Shown here: positions 1 to 11,776 of the stretch, in pieces | Numbering within the stretch: position 1 is the stretch's first letter | Layout: every line of letters starts with the position of its first letter | Source of the DNA: Elymus sibiricus | Lineage: Eukaryota > Streptophyta > Magnoliopsida > Poales > Poaceae | Direction of reading: 5' to 3' | Assembly: GCA_039707655.1 (NCBI GenBank) | Contig: CM077676.1 | Coordinates: 426,351,379 to 426,415,378 of the forward strand | DNA: 64,000 nucleotides | Program-made: the position numbers and the translations under genes | The notes under the pieces: model-generated | Told to the model about the DNA's origin: nothing | Seen by the model: only the letters and a program-made list of their open reading frames with translations | Databases searched by the model: none

Positions 1-663
1 TGTAAGTCATTGCCGGACAACCCTTTCGTACGTTTCAATCATTCCTTCGCTCATATGGAGACTAATTTGAGGTGTTATTTTTCCCGCAGCAACGGGCGCG
101 CCGTCCTTATCGTTCTTTTCCCATGAGTGTCCCACGCTGTGTATTTCGACTCGTCCAGAAACTACGAGAAGAAGGACTACACCCACATAATGGATATTCT
201 GGATGATGCTCTCCACGGCTTCAGCATGAGGGGTGGCCACATCTAGATCAAGAAACAAAGGAAGAACAAGCCGGGTTTCTCGCATAAAACTACCTTCTGC
301 TCCATCCATCAACCGACAGCAAGCAAGAACGATGGATTCTACCTCCTCCATCTCATGATGGAGTTCAGAAGGGATCACCAACAGCTTCGCATGACAACAA
401 GAAACGATGAACATATCCGCAAATGGGCAGAATCCTTAGGAGACGAACCGGATTATAAACTCAAAGATGACTTCTTTCGCATCCAGAAGGACATTGCAAC
501 GATCATCATGAAAGAAGTCGTCGAAGAGAATGGGATGTTCCACCACGGCCCTATATCGCGAGCTGACGTCAGAACTCGCATAGGCATGCAACGTTAGGAC
601 CTGACACCGTTCATGAAGCTAGGGTGCATCCTCCCGGATATGGATGGATGGAACTTCCAGTGA
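1..663 (+). pseudogene. Ulp1 (SUMO protease C48)-like ORF of a CACTA transposon, 3' fragment
   Basis: Frame 1 reads as the C-terminal part of an Ulp1-like cysteine protease domain of the sort carried by plant CACTA and Mutator elements. A beta-strand pair ending in AVYFDSS holds the usual acidic residue, and a later NDGFYLLHLMMEF block stands where canonical Ulp1 has the catalytic Cys (CGYYV). Here that Cys appears replaced by Asp. The frame has in-frame stops at 124 (TGA), 244 (TAG) and 595 (TAG), and reads on to a last stop at 661. The start is outside the window. It is a dead transposon gene. The family call rests on pattern recognition only. Confidence 0.5.
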
Positions 664-966
664 TTGACGATGCCGATGATGATGTGTCGGTTGAACTTGT
701 ACTTTCTGTAGCGATGAAACTTTGTGATGTCAACGGTCCTGCTGAACTTGCGTGACGCTAGTTTGTTAGTTTGGGTACGATGACCTGCGTACATCTAGTT
801 AATTAGTTTGGCTACGATGAACCAGCTGCGTTGATTAATTATGTTTACTATATGTTGCATCTATTAGCTAACTCTTTCTTTTCGTGTTGCTCAAATATAT
901 TATGTTGCATATTATTGTTGTATTCGCTTGATGAAGATGCATCTCTAACAGGTACATAGGTCCTTG

Positions 967-1131
967 ATGGCGAAGAAGTGCTATGCCGTGTACATAGGGA
1001 GGGTTCCGGGAGTGTATGACGAGTGGCCCGAGTGTCAGGCCCAAGTGTCACGGTTCTCGGGCAGCAGCCATAAAGGGTTCGATAGCAGACAAGAAGCAGA
1101 AGCTAGTTACTTGAGGTTCACACTACCGTGA
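967..1131 (+). CDS. 54-aa ORF resembling the RNase H1 N-terminal hybrid-binding domain
   Basis: The ORF begins MAKKCYAVYIGRVPGVYDEW and has the spacing of the RNase H1 N-terminal (HBD, viroplasmin-like) domain: an aromatic strand, a GRVPGVY turn, a WxEC helix start, then a KGFDSRQEAEASY segment. The domain normally binds RNA:DNA hybrids or dsRNA ahead of an RNase H catalytic domain, which is absent here. The ORF sits between the Ulp1-like remnant and the sub-terminal repeats of the same CACTA element, so it is probably an element exon and not a host gene. Expression is unknown. Confidence 0.45.
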   Translation: MAKKCYAVYIGRVPGVYDEWPECQAQVSRFSGSSHKGFDSRQEAEASYLRFTLP

Positions 1132-1479
1132 GAGAGAATTCAGAACCGGCGCCTCATGTACTGCGTAATTCCGCTCTTACTCATAGTGATAGCTCTTCTC
1201 TTATATATCATCGTTTAGATGGATGATGAAACATGTGTATGGGATGACAATGTAGTTGCATGTATTCGAGACATATCATAACTTGTATCGCTATTTCGAG
1301 ATCGATGATGATGAGAGACATCATTTGTGTTGGATGATGATGACATGATTTGATGTGACTATTTGCATGTGTATGATATGATGAGACTATTGTGTGTATG
1401 ATATGACAGAGGCTATTGTATAAAACCTATTAAAAACAGAGTAAAAACGCTGCAGAAAAAAATTTATAGAAAATAGTAA

Positions 1480-1726
1480 CAGTAGCGCGGGGTATGTGTG
1501 TAGCAGCAGCGCTGCCTTAGCAGTAGCGCGTGGTCAGGAGGCGCGCTGCAGCTATTAGCAGTAGCGAGGTTCCCTGAAACGCGCTGCTGCTAAACTCTGG
1601 TAGCAGTAGCGCGGGTGGAACAGCGCTACTGCTAAGAGTTAGCTGTAGTGTCGTAGCAGTAGCGCGCCCGCCCGCGCTACTGCTATGACAAAACCCCGCG
1701 CTACTGCTAGGATTTTCCCTAGTAGT
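1480..1726. repeat. CACTA sub-terminal repeat field
   Basis: The motif AGCAGTAGCGCG and its reverse complement CGCGCTACTGCT recur about ten times with small changes over 250 bp, up to the element end. In CACTA elements such arrays bind the element-encoded TNPA-type protein. Confidence 0.7.
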
Positions 1727-2519
1727 TAGGACAAAAAGAATCTACTCAAACATCATAGGATGGCCACAATTCATTGGATAATAATATGTAGCATTAAGCA
1801 CCATGTTTAAGTAGAGATTACAGCGGGGAGAAGAGGTGTTACACCACTGCATAGAGGGGGAGAGAGTTGGTGTTGACGGCGGCGAAGTTGTTGGTGTAGA
1901 TTGCCGTCACGATGATTGCCCCGGCGGCATTTCTTTTTCTTCCTTGGCCTCCCCCTAGATGGGAGGAGAGTTCCCCCTCTGGTCCATGGCCGCCATGGCT
2001 CCCGGAGGGGAGGAGCCCCTCCGAGATTGGATGTCTCTCTCTGTTTCTCTTCTGTTTCACGTTCTGTTTTCTGGCCTTTCACCGTTTCTTAAATTTCCGG
2101 AGATCCGTAACTCCGATTGCGCTGAAATTTTAACACGATTTTTTTCCGGATATTATCTTTCTTGCGGCGAAAGAAGGGCCCCAACCGACTTACGGTGTGC
2201 CCACGAGGCACCACCGCGCGGCCAGGGGGCGGCGCGCCAAGGTGGCTTGTGGAGGTTGTGGGCCTCCGTTTGCGTTGATTCCACCTCACAAAAATCACAT
2301 ATATTCCAAAATAATTCTCTGTAAAAATTTATTGCATTTGGACTTCGTTTGATATGGATATTCTGCGAAACAAAAAAACATGCAACAAACAGGAACGGGC
2401 ACTGGGCACTGGATCAATATGTTAGTCCCAAAAATAATATAAAATATTACCAAAAGTATATAAAATTTGTAGAATATTGGCATGGAACAATCAAAAATTA
2501 CAGATACGACGGAGACGTA
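1727..2519. mobile_element. LTR-retrotransposon LTR remnant (probably Gypsy)
   Basis: The stretch has no credible ORF. It resembles grass Gypsy LTR ends: a GC-rich block of transcribed LTR type, then an AT-rich tail with GGAACAATCAAAAATTACAG and GACGGAGACGTA near 2485-2520. Neither terminus nor target duplication is visible. The family is not assigned and the call is tentative. Confidence 0.35.
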
Positions 2520-2520
2520 A

Positions 2521-3065
2521 CAGTGCTTCTTCCTCCCGCGCCCGCCTACCCAGCTTCCCCGACCTCCCACCACCGTCACCGCCACAGAGGCAATACATCG
2601 GCGTGCGGCAACGGGGTTGGGGAATGTGGGTACCGGAGATAACTGACCGCCACACCCATGAGAAGATATGGGTCGGCTCCTTCCAGTCCTCTGTGCAGGC
2701 GACGTGGGAGTATGACATCATGTCGGTCCTCCTGCACGACGTCGATGCCCGCCTCAACTTCCCCGAGGGGCTTCCATGATTGGAGCCCGTCGACCCGTGG
2801 GTGCACACCGCATGGAAGAGGAGGGAAGATCAGGACGCCTACGAGTGCCTCGATGCGTCCCGCGCCGACGAGGATATACGCGTCCGAGCTCCGACGCTGC
2901 TACCCTGAGCGCGTCGAGGAAGAGTGCCGACTGTACGAGGAGTACGCGGCAGCGAGGACCGAGGTCATCAACCTCTCCTGCGATGACGACGGCGACGACC
3001 CCTTTGGCCCCGACCTTATGATCGGCGGGCTGAGCAGAGCGGATTGGAAGAGTCTCGAGAACTAG
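2521..3065 (+). pseudogene. AP2/ERF-domain-like relic, frameshifted
   Basis: Positions about 2591-2776 encode a recognisable AP2-type DNA-binding domain: YIGVRQRGWGMWVPEI, then KIWVGSF, then an A-W-YD helix and a LNFPEG end. Canonical ERF domains read YRGVRxRxWGKWVAEI with WLGTF. Instead of an activation domain there is a TGA at 2777, after which the same frame continues to about 2908. An acidic tail (EEYAAARTEVINLSCDDDGDDPFG) follows in another frame up to a TAG at 3063. The layout matches the AP2-like genes scattered in Triticeae DNA transposons. No functional protein is expected. A left element boundary is missing because LTR debris abuts it. Confidence 0.55.
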
Positions 3066-3308
3066 TCGGATAGCGATTAGTTTTTGTATGTTCTAGGCTA
3101 AATTTCGGTTAAGTTATCTAAAATATTTTATGTAAAATATCTGAATCCACACCGAATTTTGTTTTAGTAAGTTTTATGTAGTAGTTTGAACCAAATTTCT
3201 ATTTCTGTGCACGAATTTATGTTATGTGCACCGAATTTGTGTTTATGTGCCACTAATTATTTTTTAACTACGCTAAATATTGGGGATCTGTTAGGAATGG
3301 TCATCTTT

Positions 3309-3391
3309 TAGAGGAGCAAATGTGCTCCTCTAGAGGATACTTGGCCGTATCCTACTCTAAATTTTGTGGGATCGGTTAGAGTTGCTCTAAC
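3309..3391. repeat. 3' terminal region of the AP2-carrying element (hairpin plus GTTAGAGTTGCTCTAAC end)
   Basis: A short hairpin, AGAGGAGCA...TGCTCCTCT, lies at about 3311-3332 and a near-palindrome, GTTAGAGTTGCTCTAAC, at 3375-3391. Reverse-complemented, this reads GTTAGAGCAACTC, a start often seen in grass PIF/Harbinger-like elements. The partner repeat on the left is not present. Confidence 0.35.
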
Positions 3392-5746
3392 CCGAATTAT
3401 GGTAGTTTTATACTACTATTTACCCTCCTATACACGAACTGCCTCCATGCACTGTGAATGCAAGAACAATGTCATGTAGCTTGGCCCGTACAGTTGCACG
3501 CAGCAGAGTTTTTACTAATTATTACCGGCCGTGTCCATCGGTGGTGCACTGCACGGCCTACAAGATCTGCGCCTTGTCGTCGAGGCTGATCCTGCGCAGC
3601 GCAGGGCCTCGATGGAGCGAGCATGTGCGTGCCAGTGAGTGACAAGCATGCATGCCCAAGCTGCTGCTGTTTGCTGAAGGCATCATTCAGATACCTCCTG
3701 TGGCTGCGAGCGAGGAGAGGAGGGACACGGCCGGCAAATCCGCCGTGCTACTAGTCTGCTCTCGAGTTTCCATTTCGAGGTGGAGAGACGTACGTACACG
3801 GTGTACGTACGGTCCGGCTCCTCGGATCAAGATGAAAATTATTCCAATTCATTTTTTTTCCAAATAGTTTGTATTGCTTAGCACATGTGTCACACGCGTA
3901 TGCATGTTTTATTTGCGCGTTCGCTATTTGTAAGCCATCTGAAAGCAGAATTGGCGTGAATCAATTTTCATTGAAGAAGAAGGTGAGGCACAGAGCTACG
4001 AGGCAGAGGCGGTGGCGATGCCGTGTAGGGTGGGTGGCCCGCGCAGGAGAAGAAGGGGAGGTTTGGATGGTAGGCAGGGCGACGAGGCGCGTGGCAGCCC
4101 TATCGGCCACAGGTGGCGCCGGCATGCAGTTTTTCCAGCATCGAAGGGGGATTGTGGGAAAGAACAAGGATTGTGTGGCAAAAATTGACTTATGCAAATC
4201 TAATTTTCAAAACACTTACACGTAGTCAGTTCCTTTTATTTAACACTAGCTTCTTCACTCGCCAAACTCCAAACAAATTACTCGGAATGAACTTTTACGC
4301 AACGTCAATACATGCTTCTGTATTTCGTTAGAAACTTCGTAAAATTCCCATGTGGAAGGTTTGTCTTAGAAGATCACCAAAATTCACAGTTCCACACATA
4401 ACCCTTAAGGGGAAACATAATTAGTCCTGGAGATGAACTCAAAGGATCCCCACGAGGGTGATTTTTTTATCACGTGCAAAAATACCGTTGATGTATTCAC
4501 CGTCAGTCATTGCTTTGAGATTAGATTCAAAAAAGTCATTACTTTGATATTTGTGCCATGAGTTTTGGCATAATTAGTTTAGTTTCAAAGCATTATATGA
4601 TGTTTCATTGGTTTACTTTTCCTTGTTTCAAATTGTACCGTAATGTTTCATCGGTTTCATTGTGTACGAGCAAATCCGCTTTGAAATAAGTGCACTCTTA
4701 GTTGATGGTATGCAGCGAACACTATGAACGGTACAAATAAATTATGTCACAAGCTAGAAGACATGAACGGTAGAATATATGTCGCAAAAAAAAAAATGAA
4801 CGGTAGAATATAATTTCTTGGATTCTGGCCCCTTGTTTTCCTCAGGAGGGTCCGATGGAGATGAGAGTCTTTCACTGTTTCGCATGAATGCACACGCTCA
4901 GGCAGTTAATCCTTAGCGGGCCCGTTGGGCTACAGCGAGTCACCATATAAAAATACAAAGGCAAATACGGCCGGGTGGGCCCCGCGAGCTCATTAGATAT
5001 CGGCGCGAGAGGAACACCTTATAATTCCTCCTCTCAGCAAGCCGGCCGGCAGCGGATCCCCACGGCGGGACGGCGCAGGGCCACCGTGCACAGTTCCGCG
5101 TGGTCACATCGGCCCATGGCTTAAACCACCGCCCCCAGCGCTGCCGGTCCGAGCGCCAATCCATCATTTACGTAATCATGGCTGGTCTCGCCGGCCCGCC
5201 GTCACGGTGACTGCACTCGAGCGTGCGACAGTGGCGCGCGTCGTATGTAGGCATAAGTGCGTGGGTACTGGCTAGCAGTAGTGTGAATGGGCACAGGCGC
5301 GTGCGTGCAGCATAACCACGGCGAGCGCGTACGTCCGTCGTGGCTCCCTGCTCCCTTGCTCGCGCACGCACGTCCACTATATATATGGCACTATGCATGC
5401 GGAACATAGATCACTGGCTCAATGCATGCCATCTTGGCGTTAAAATGGACGAACTCTAGAGACACGAGGCAAAACCAGCGCCGAAGATGATGGAATATTA
5501 AATGATACGCGCGCGCACCAGCGAGCCGGCCGGCGGACCGCGGGACTGAAGCCACGCACTGTTCAGCCGATCCATTGATCGGCCTCGCTGCAGTCTGGAA
5601 GACGATTGTTTTAAGGGTTCGGCCTGTCCTTCCTCCAAGCTCAAGAAGAAGAGAATTGTAGAATTCCCTGTTAGTGGACGGAAAGAAACGTCATCGAGGT
5701 AGCACACAGACGAGCCACCGTGGCAATGAATAACTATAGAATTCCC
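3392..5746. other. No gene recognised
   Basis: This is mixed-composition intergenic DNA. The short ORFs (up to about 118 aa, near 3869-4225) resemble no known family and show no codon structure. The 5000-5400 part is GC-rich and possibly low-copy. A near-duplicate, TAGAATTCCCTGTTA, occurs at about 5658 and 5737, next to the left edge of the following LTR. Confidence 0.5.
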
Positions 5747-7371
5747 TGTTAATGGGGCGCACAACTCGCGGGAGAACTTGTCTCTTGGGAAGGGGTGCCC
5801 CCTTGGGTATATATATGTGGGACGGGGGAGGCCGACTTGGAGGTGGGGCTCCCACCCCTAGGTCAGCGGCCAAGGAGGTGGGGCCCCTTCCCAAACCCTA
5901 GTCGCATCCCCTTACTTGGGGGGCAAGGCCAAAGGGGTGGCACCTTATATGTGCCTTAAGGCCCATGTGGCTGCCCCCTAAGGGAAAATATCAGGTGCTC
6001 TGGTGGTTTAGATGCTCCCGTGATACGAGCTATCCGGAGCCGTTGGATCTCAGATCCAACAGCTCTCAGCGGACTCTGAACATTTTGCAAAAAAGCCCTT
6101 CGGTGATCCAAGATTTGTGCACAGGTACACCAGCTTCTCTAACTTCTTATATGCCGTTCGATCTAAGATCCGACGGCCCACAACCTCGTATCACGGTAGC
6201 ACCTAACCCACCGGAGCACCAGATATGCACTCTGCCCCCTAATAGGCCTAGCCTATTTTTGGCAGCCATGTCGCCTATAACACTTTAGGGGGGCTACCTG
6301 TAAATACTGGAGTCTTTCTATATTATTATTTTAGTCCTTCGAAACTTTTTCACCTAACCGGTTTTACCAGGTTTTCTCTGAAACTCTTCCGGTTTGCCGA
6401 AATGCTTAAAGTTCTGTCTCGAAACAATTTCCGTTATCTCCGAAACTTTTCTGGTGATATTCACTCATACTCCTAACTCATTTACTACTCATACTCCTGC
6501 AATTTCGATAAAATATAGACATGACCAAAATACCTTTCGATCAATGATCAATGGCGGAATCGTGGACATCCATATTGACCCCCACACTCAAACGAATGTT
6601 TATCGAGTGAACATGTAGATGCCATATGCTATTCCTTTTGCTTCACAATACTTTACAAAATCCGAGGTGAGATATATCGGTATCCCCGTGAGTCAAACAC
6701 ATGCTCACTATACCAGTCTCCTTGTTATTAGTTTTGTTCTATTTTCTCGTTCTTGTGTTCCGGCATCCCCGTGATCAAGTCACGTTGTGTCTGGCCAGAC
6801 GATGATGGATGCCGTCACACGGAGAGGGCTCCAAGAATATCTATCCATCATCGAAGGAGCAAAATCCCAGTCTCGAGCTATCTACTCCCTCATCATAAGT
6901 TTTCCGATGAACCTGTAACTTGCCGTTATGATCACCCAACCCCAAAGTGCATCGTCCGGTATGGAGTTACTCGATACTCTCATGGTCTAAAGAATTTTGC
7001 ATATGTCAATTTTCCGTGTTATGAACTATAGACTTGTGACGATTTCATCTCTTAGTATAACATACAACTTGGGTCAATTCAACACGAGTGTTTTATCAAC
7101 ATCGTACCCTCAAATGTTGTTGGCATTATCGTTATGTCCATGATCGGAAAAACAGAACCATCATTCAGCACTTGAGCTAGTTCCGGAGGCAAGACTAGGA
7201 ATGTTGTTTTACCGTTTATAACTCTACATGTGCACATGAGTTTTTCTCTGAACCTCTTGCTATCACAGATTCGAGAATCATGGCAGTTATAGCATAGAAT
7301 ATAAACATTAATTATAAACTTGAAAATAAATAATACTCAAATATTATTGCCACTAGGGCATATTTCCAACA
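5747..7371 (-). mobile_element. Copia LTR with an Angela/WIS-like terminus, probably a solo LTR
   Basis: The + strand ends in GGGCATATTTCCAACA, so the - strand starts TGTTGGAAATATGCCC, as Angela/WIS/BARE-type LTRs do in Triticeae. The TG at 5747 gives a 1.6 kb LTR, but that end is uncertain because the 5-bp flanks do not match (TTCCC against TCGTC). No PBS, PPT or polyprotein adjoins it. A Mutator-like MITE at 5982-6232 is nested inside. Confidence 0.6.
5982..6232. mobile_element. 251 bp Mutator-like MITE nested in the LTR
   Basis: Long imperfect terminal inverted repeats are visible: GGTGCTCTGGTGGTTTAGAT at the left, and its counterpart ending CCACCGGAGCACCAGATATG at the right. Inside them ATACGAG pairs with CTCGTAT. 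The element is flanked by a perfect 10-bp direct repeat, TGCCCCCTAA (5972-5981 and 6233-6242). A 9-11 bp duplication is typical of Mutator-type insertion. It has no coding capacity. Confidence 0.8.
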
Positions 7372-7673
7372 TCGTCTTCCTCCGGCCCATTAAGTGCCTT
7401 TTTTCTACCAAGTCCCCGACGGCTGGAACTCGGCAACTAGGCCTTTGCTTGAAGGGTGTGGGCCGAGTACCATAAGCCGAGAGTTAAACTCGCCAAACAT
7501 TGTGCCGATTTTAAATCAGGTTTAGCAGAGTTTTCTGGGTACTCAGCAAAAACAATAATTACAGTAGTGTGTATAGCAGTCTCCATGCCGGGGGACTTAT
7601 CGTGCATGCACATGAGTTTGGACCCGGTTGGTATTCAACTCATTGGTCGCTTTCCACGTAGCCCACACTAATA

Positions 7674-7819
7674 CTCCCTTCATTCACAAAAAAAATGTTT
7701 TGGATATTTCAATATGGACTACGTACGGGCTGAAATGAGTGAACAAACACACTAAGACGTTCTGTATACATCTGGTTCTCAAAAAAGTTGGAACATCTTA
7801 TATTTGTGAACGGAGGGAG
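7674..7819. mobile_element. Stowaway-like MITE (arm 1 copy)
   Basis: The ends read CTCCCTTCATTCACAAA and TTTGTGAACGGAGGGAG with TA before the left end, the Stowaway/Tc1-Mariner pattern CTCCCTCCGTTCACAAA. A diverged copy sits at the matching place in arm 2 (about 55440-55590), so this insertion predates the duplication. Confidence 0.75.
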
Positions 7820-8468
7820 TGGTTCCTAATTAATCATATGGTAAATATAGCCCCTTAGTCGGTGGCGCTCAAATTGGCTTTCTTGGCCCATACTTAAGCA
7901 TCAGAGGGGTCAAAAATTGTACTTTTTTCATAACGCTAGCCCTCTAGTAAGGACGTTTTGGACGGTTTTTAACAAATTGGTCTCTTCCACTTTTTTAGCG
8001 AATGTGTTATGGACAATGTTGTGGACGGTTTTAGCAAACTGCCGTCTTCCATTCATTCCCTTCATTATTATGATTCAAGGTCTGGCCCTTGTACAGTGCA
8101 GGGTATTAGGAGCATCTATAGTCAGGCTCCTCAAACGCACCTATACGTCCAGGAATAAGGCCCGGTTATGATCGGTCACAAAATCACGACCCAGTCGGCC
8201 CCTCAAACTGGACCTATACATCCGGGCTGACCGGCACCCCACATAACCAACCCATATCTGGGGCGGATATGATGAGTCCTGAACGTGCCCCGCCACGTCA
8301 GACCAGACCAGACCCACCTCAAATTCCACCAAATCGACCAAGTCCACCGCGCTCCTCCCGCGTTCGTCCTCCATTTCCCGCGTCCGTTCTCCATTTCCCG
8401 CGTCCGAGTCGCCGTCGTCCTCCACCCTTTCTCCCCTGTCCCGCCGTCGGCCCCATCTGCCACCCTAT

Positions 8469-8934
8469 ATGTCATCTTCGGGTACCCCGTCCCCCCACCG
8501 CCGGCACGGATGATGCCTCAGCGTTGTCTGTGGGGGTTTCGTCCATTGGGTGAGCTGCAAGGCGGAGAGCGTCGCCTGGAGGGAGCGGTGTGCCCGATAG
8601 CGTTAGTGGGAAGCGTCGGCGAAGAAACTTTTGGCAAAGGAGGTTGTGGACATCGACGTGGATGTGTCCCCTCCGCTACGCCTGACCGCCCCACTAGATT
8701 CTGCCGTGCTGCCGACGAAGAAGCCGCCAACCACCTCGCTCACTCCCAACAACAATCTGACGTCCAAGTGGAAGATTCTTGACGTCTGGACGCAACTAGA
8801 GGTGGAAGAGACTGTGTGCGACTCGTCGCAACTCCAACGGGCGAGGACAAGCACGGGCAGTGGAGGTGCGCGGTCTGCACAGGTCCTGATCGACGGGATG
8901 TCCCAACAGGACAAGGTACAATTTTCCATTCCCA
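8469..8934 (+). pseudogene. First part of a DNA-transposon ORF (SSSGTPSP type), arm 1 copy
   Basis: An ATG opens MSSSGTPSP and meets a TGA after about 14 codons. The homologous arm 2 frame runs 52 codons. Later pieces in other frames read as a low-complexity basic/proline region, with EVVDIDVDVS at about 8640 and an end resembling AQVLIDGMSQQDKVQF at about 8925. The remnant lies directly upstream of the trihelix-like relic at 11830-12870, with the solo LTR in between. Both are probably exons of one PIF/Harbinger-associated gene. It is broken, and its function in the element is unknown to me. Confidence 0.45.
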
Positions 8935-8974
8935 GTTCGATCTGTTCTTTCGTTATTCGCTATGCCGTTGCATA

Positions 8975-9040
8975 AATTTGTTGCATATGTCATTGGATCA
9001 ATTAGTTGCACATGTCATTGGATCAATTTGTTGCATATGT
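8975..9040. repeat. Short tandem repeat (about 25 bp unit, nearly three copies)
   Basis: TTTGTTGCATATGTCATTGG is followed by diverged copies ending at the solo LTR. The same array is found in arm 2 at 54225-54298, so it predates the duplication. Confidence 0.7.
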
Positions 9041-11776
9041 GAAAGATCGTGGATGTCGCCTAGAGGGGGGGTGAATAGGCGCTTTAAAATAATTACGGTT
9101 TAGGCTTGAACAAATGCGGAATAAAACTAGCGGTTAAATTGTCAAGCACAAAACCTACAATAACTAGGCTCACCTATGTGCACCAACAACTTATGCTAAG
9201 CAAGATAAACAACTAAGTGATAGCAAGATATATAACAAGAAACACTATGGCTATCACAAAGTAAAGTGCATAAGTAAAGGGCTCGGGTAAGAGATAACCG
9301 AGGCACGCAGAGACGACGATGTATCCCGAAGTTCACACCCTTGCGGATGCTAATCTCCGTTTGGAGCGGTGTGGAGGCACAATGCTTCCCAAGAAGCCAG
9401 TAGGGCCACCGTAATCTCCTCACGCCCTCACACAATGCAAGATGCCGTGATTCCACTAAGGGACCCTTGAGGGCGGTCACCGAACCCGTACAAATGGCAA
9501 CCCTTGGGGGCGGTCACCGAACCCGTACACTTTGGCAACCCTTGGGGGCGGTCACCGGTACCCGTCAAATTGCTCGGGGCGATCTCCACAACCTAATTGG
9601 AGACCCCGACGCTTGCCCGGAGCTTTACACCACAATGATTGAGCTCTGACAACACCAACCATCTAGGGCACCAAGGCACCCAAGAGGAACAAGCTCTAGG
9701 GTGCTCAAACACCCAAGAGTAACAAGCTTCTCAACTTTCACTTCCACGTATCACCGTGGAGAACTCAAACCGATGCACCAAATGCAATGGCAAGGGCACA
9801 CGGAGTGCCCAAGTCCTTCTCTCCCAAATCCCACCAAAGCAACTAATGCTAGGGAGGAAAATGAGAGGAAGAATGAAGAAGAGAACACGAAGAACTCCAA
9901 GATCTAGATCCAAGGGGTTCCCCTCACAAGAGAAGAAAGTGATTGGTGGAAACGTAGATCTAGATCTCCTCTCTCTTTTCCCTCAAGAACTAGCAAGAAT
10001 CATTGGAGGGATTGAGAGATAGCAAGCTCGAAGAAGGTCAACAATGGGGGAAGAACACGAGCTCAAAGGTTATTGAAAATCATTGGGGAAGAAGACCCCC
10101 TTTTATAGGAGGGGAAAAATCCAACCGTTATGCCTTCTGCCCGTGCATAAGCGGTAGTACCGCTCGGGCGAGTGGTACTTCCGCTGGCACGGTAGTTTCA
10201 GCCGTAATGTGCAACTGAGAAACTCAAGAAGGCGGTAGTGCCGCTGGAGCGGTACTCCCGCTCCCACCAGCAGTACTACCGCTAGGTGTTGCGAGTACAA
10301 GTGAAACCGCGGTAGTAGAGTAGAGCAGCGCGGTACTACTGCACTGAGCGGTACTACCACAGGGTAGGTGTGGTACTACTGTCCGGAATGGTACTACCGT
10401 GCCCAACTGCCGCCCTACTGCCGTCGAAGCGAAAACGAGTCCAGAAGCTGAAAACAAGCGGTAGTGCCCGCGGCACTGGAACCGCGGAAGTACCGCGCAT
10501 GCGGTACTACCGCTGCCCAGGGCGGTACTACCGCTAGAGAGCTTCAAAGAGGCCTAAGCAAACAGATGGAAGCAGTAAAACCAGAACTGCCACAACTTCT
10601 ACATGTGAACTCCGAATCCAGCAAACTCAAGCTCGTTGGATAGATAAAGACAAGTAGTATCCAACAGTAGATATATGCCTATGATATAGAGATGTGAAAC
10701 CTCTATCAGTGATGATCCGGCATAAACCCCAACATCGAGAACATACAAGAAGAAGCAAATGAAATCCGTTCTCGATGAACTTGAGCTTGACATGAAGATG
10801 ACCATAAGCTCAAAAACTCACAAAGAGAAACACCAAACAAGAACCAAGAAAGATGATGCAAGGATGCAATGGTTTGAGCTCTCTACGATCGATACGATCA
10901 AGCTACTAACTTGAGAGGCCCCCTTGATAGTACGGCAATCGATCCTATAACCCGGTCTCCCAACTACCACCATGAGACCGGTAAAATAGAAAACCTATCA
11001 AGGGCAAACCTTTGCCTTGCACATAGTCCACTTGAGCTAGATGATGACGATCTTGACTTCCTCAAGTTGGACCACCTTTCTTGATTGCGTTGGCTCGATG
11101 AAGACAAGTTGATTGCTCCCCCATACTCCACTATGGGTGAGCCACTCTTCGGCACATCTTCACAAGTCCATTGTCACCACAATGGATGGCAAGCTTCAAG
11201 CATGATCTCTTCGTGATGCTCCACTTGAACTTGCACATCGCAAACTTGATGACGATCACCACTTGATGTCATCCTCCATGGGTTGAATGAGATATTCCTC
11301 TTGACGCAAGCCCATAGAAACATACCTAACCCCACATAGAACTCTCACGTAGAAAATGGGTTAGTACACAAAGCGTAATGGACAATGCTTACCATACCAT
11401 GGGATCACTTGATCCCTCTCGGTACATCTTCTACGCTTTGTGTGTTGATCAACTTGAATCACTCTTTGACTTAGTCTTAATCAACCTTGAATCAAATCTT
11501 CTCGGCATAAAGATGATGTCTTGAAGGTAAACATGAATGTTCACATAATCTTCTTCTTCAAGACATGCTTGCAATAAGCTCAACTCTCACATGACCAATC
11601 TTTGGATAAATCCTTGAATATCACCTTGGTCATCACATAATCTCCTTGAAACCAACAAATGGACTTCAAGAAATGCCAATGGACAAACCCTTCAATATAA
11701 CTCAAGGCAACCATTAGTTCATAGAGATTGTCATCAATTACCAAAACCAAACATGGGGGCAGCACATGTACTTTCA
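9040..11776 (-). mobile_element. 2.7 kb solo LTR, Sirevirus-like
   Basis: The element begins TGAAAGATCG and ends GTACTTTCA (TG...CA). It is flanked by a perfect 5-bp duplication, ATATG (9035-9039 and 11777-11781). No PBS, PPT or polyprotein lies inside. Read on the - strand it starts TGAAAGTACATG, and near its far end it carries CACCCCCCCTCTAG. Both features are shared with the LTR of the Sirevirus-like Copia at 55864, so I infer the same broad lineage. The homologous site in arm 2 lacks it. A complete non-autonomous element cannot be excluded. Confidence 0.75.
10140..10545. repeat. Cluster of GCGGTAGTACCGC-type palindromic motifs inside the LTR
   Basis: Short motifs such as GCGGTAGTACCGC, GCGGTACTACCGC and half copies recur more than ten times in 400 bp. 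The Sirevirus-like LTR at 55864-57433 has an analogous field built on CTCGGTGGGACCGAG and similar motifs. Palindromic motif clusters in LTRs are reported for Sireviruses. Confidence 0.65.

Larger units (their letters stand above)
1..1726 (+). mobile_element. 3' portion of a CACTA (En/Spm) transposon, left end outside the window
   Basis: The segment ends in GGATTTTCCCTAGTAGT, the reverse complement of a CACTACTAGGGAAAATCC-type terminal inverted repeat with the last base changed. Just inside the end lies a 250 bp field of short GC-rich sub-terminal repeats in both orientations, a CACTA hallmark. Upstream is a decayed Ulp1-protease-like ORF of the kind carried by large grass CACTA elements. The other end and any target duplication are not visible, so the family is not assigned. 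Confidence 0.7.

Noticed and set aside
10140..10545. GCGGTAGTACCGC repeats as a CRISPR-like array
   Set aside because: Irregular spacing, diverged repeats and location inside a plant LTR rule this out.
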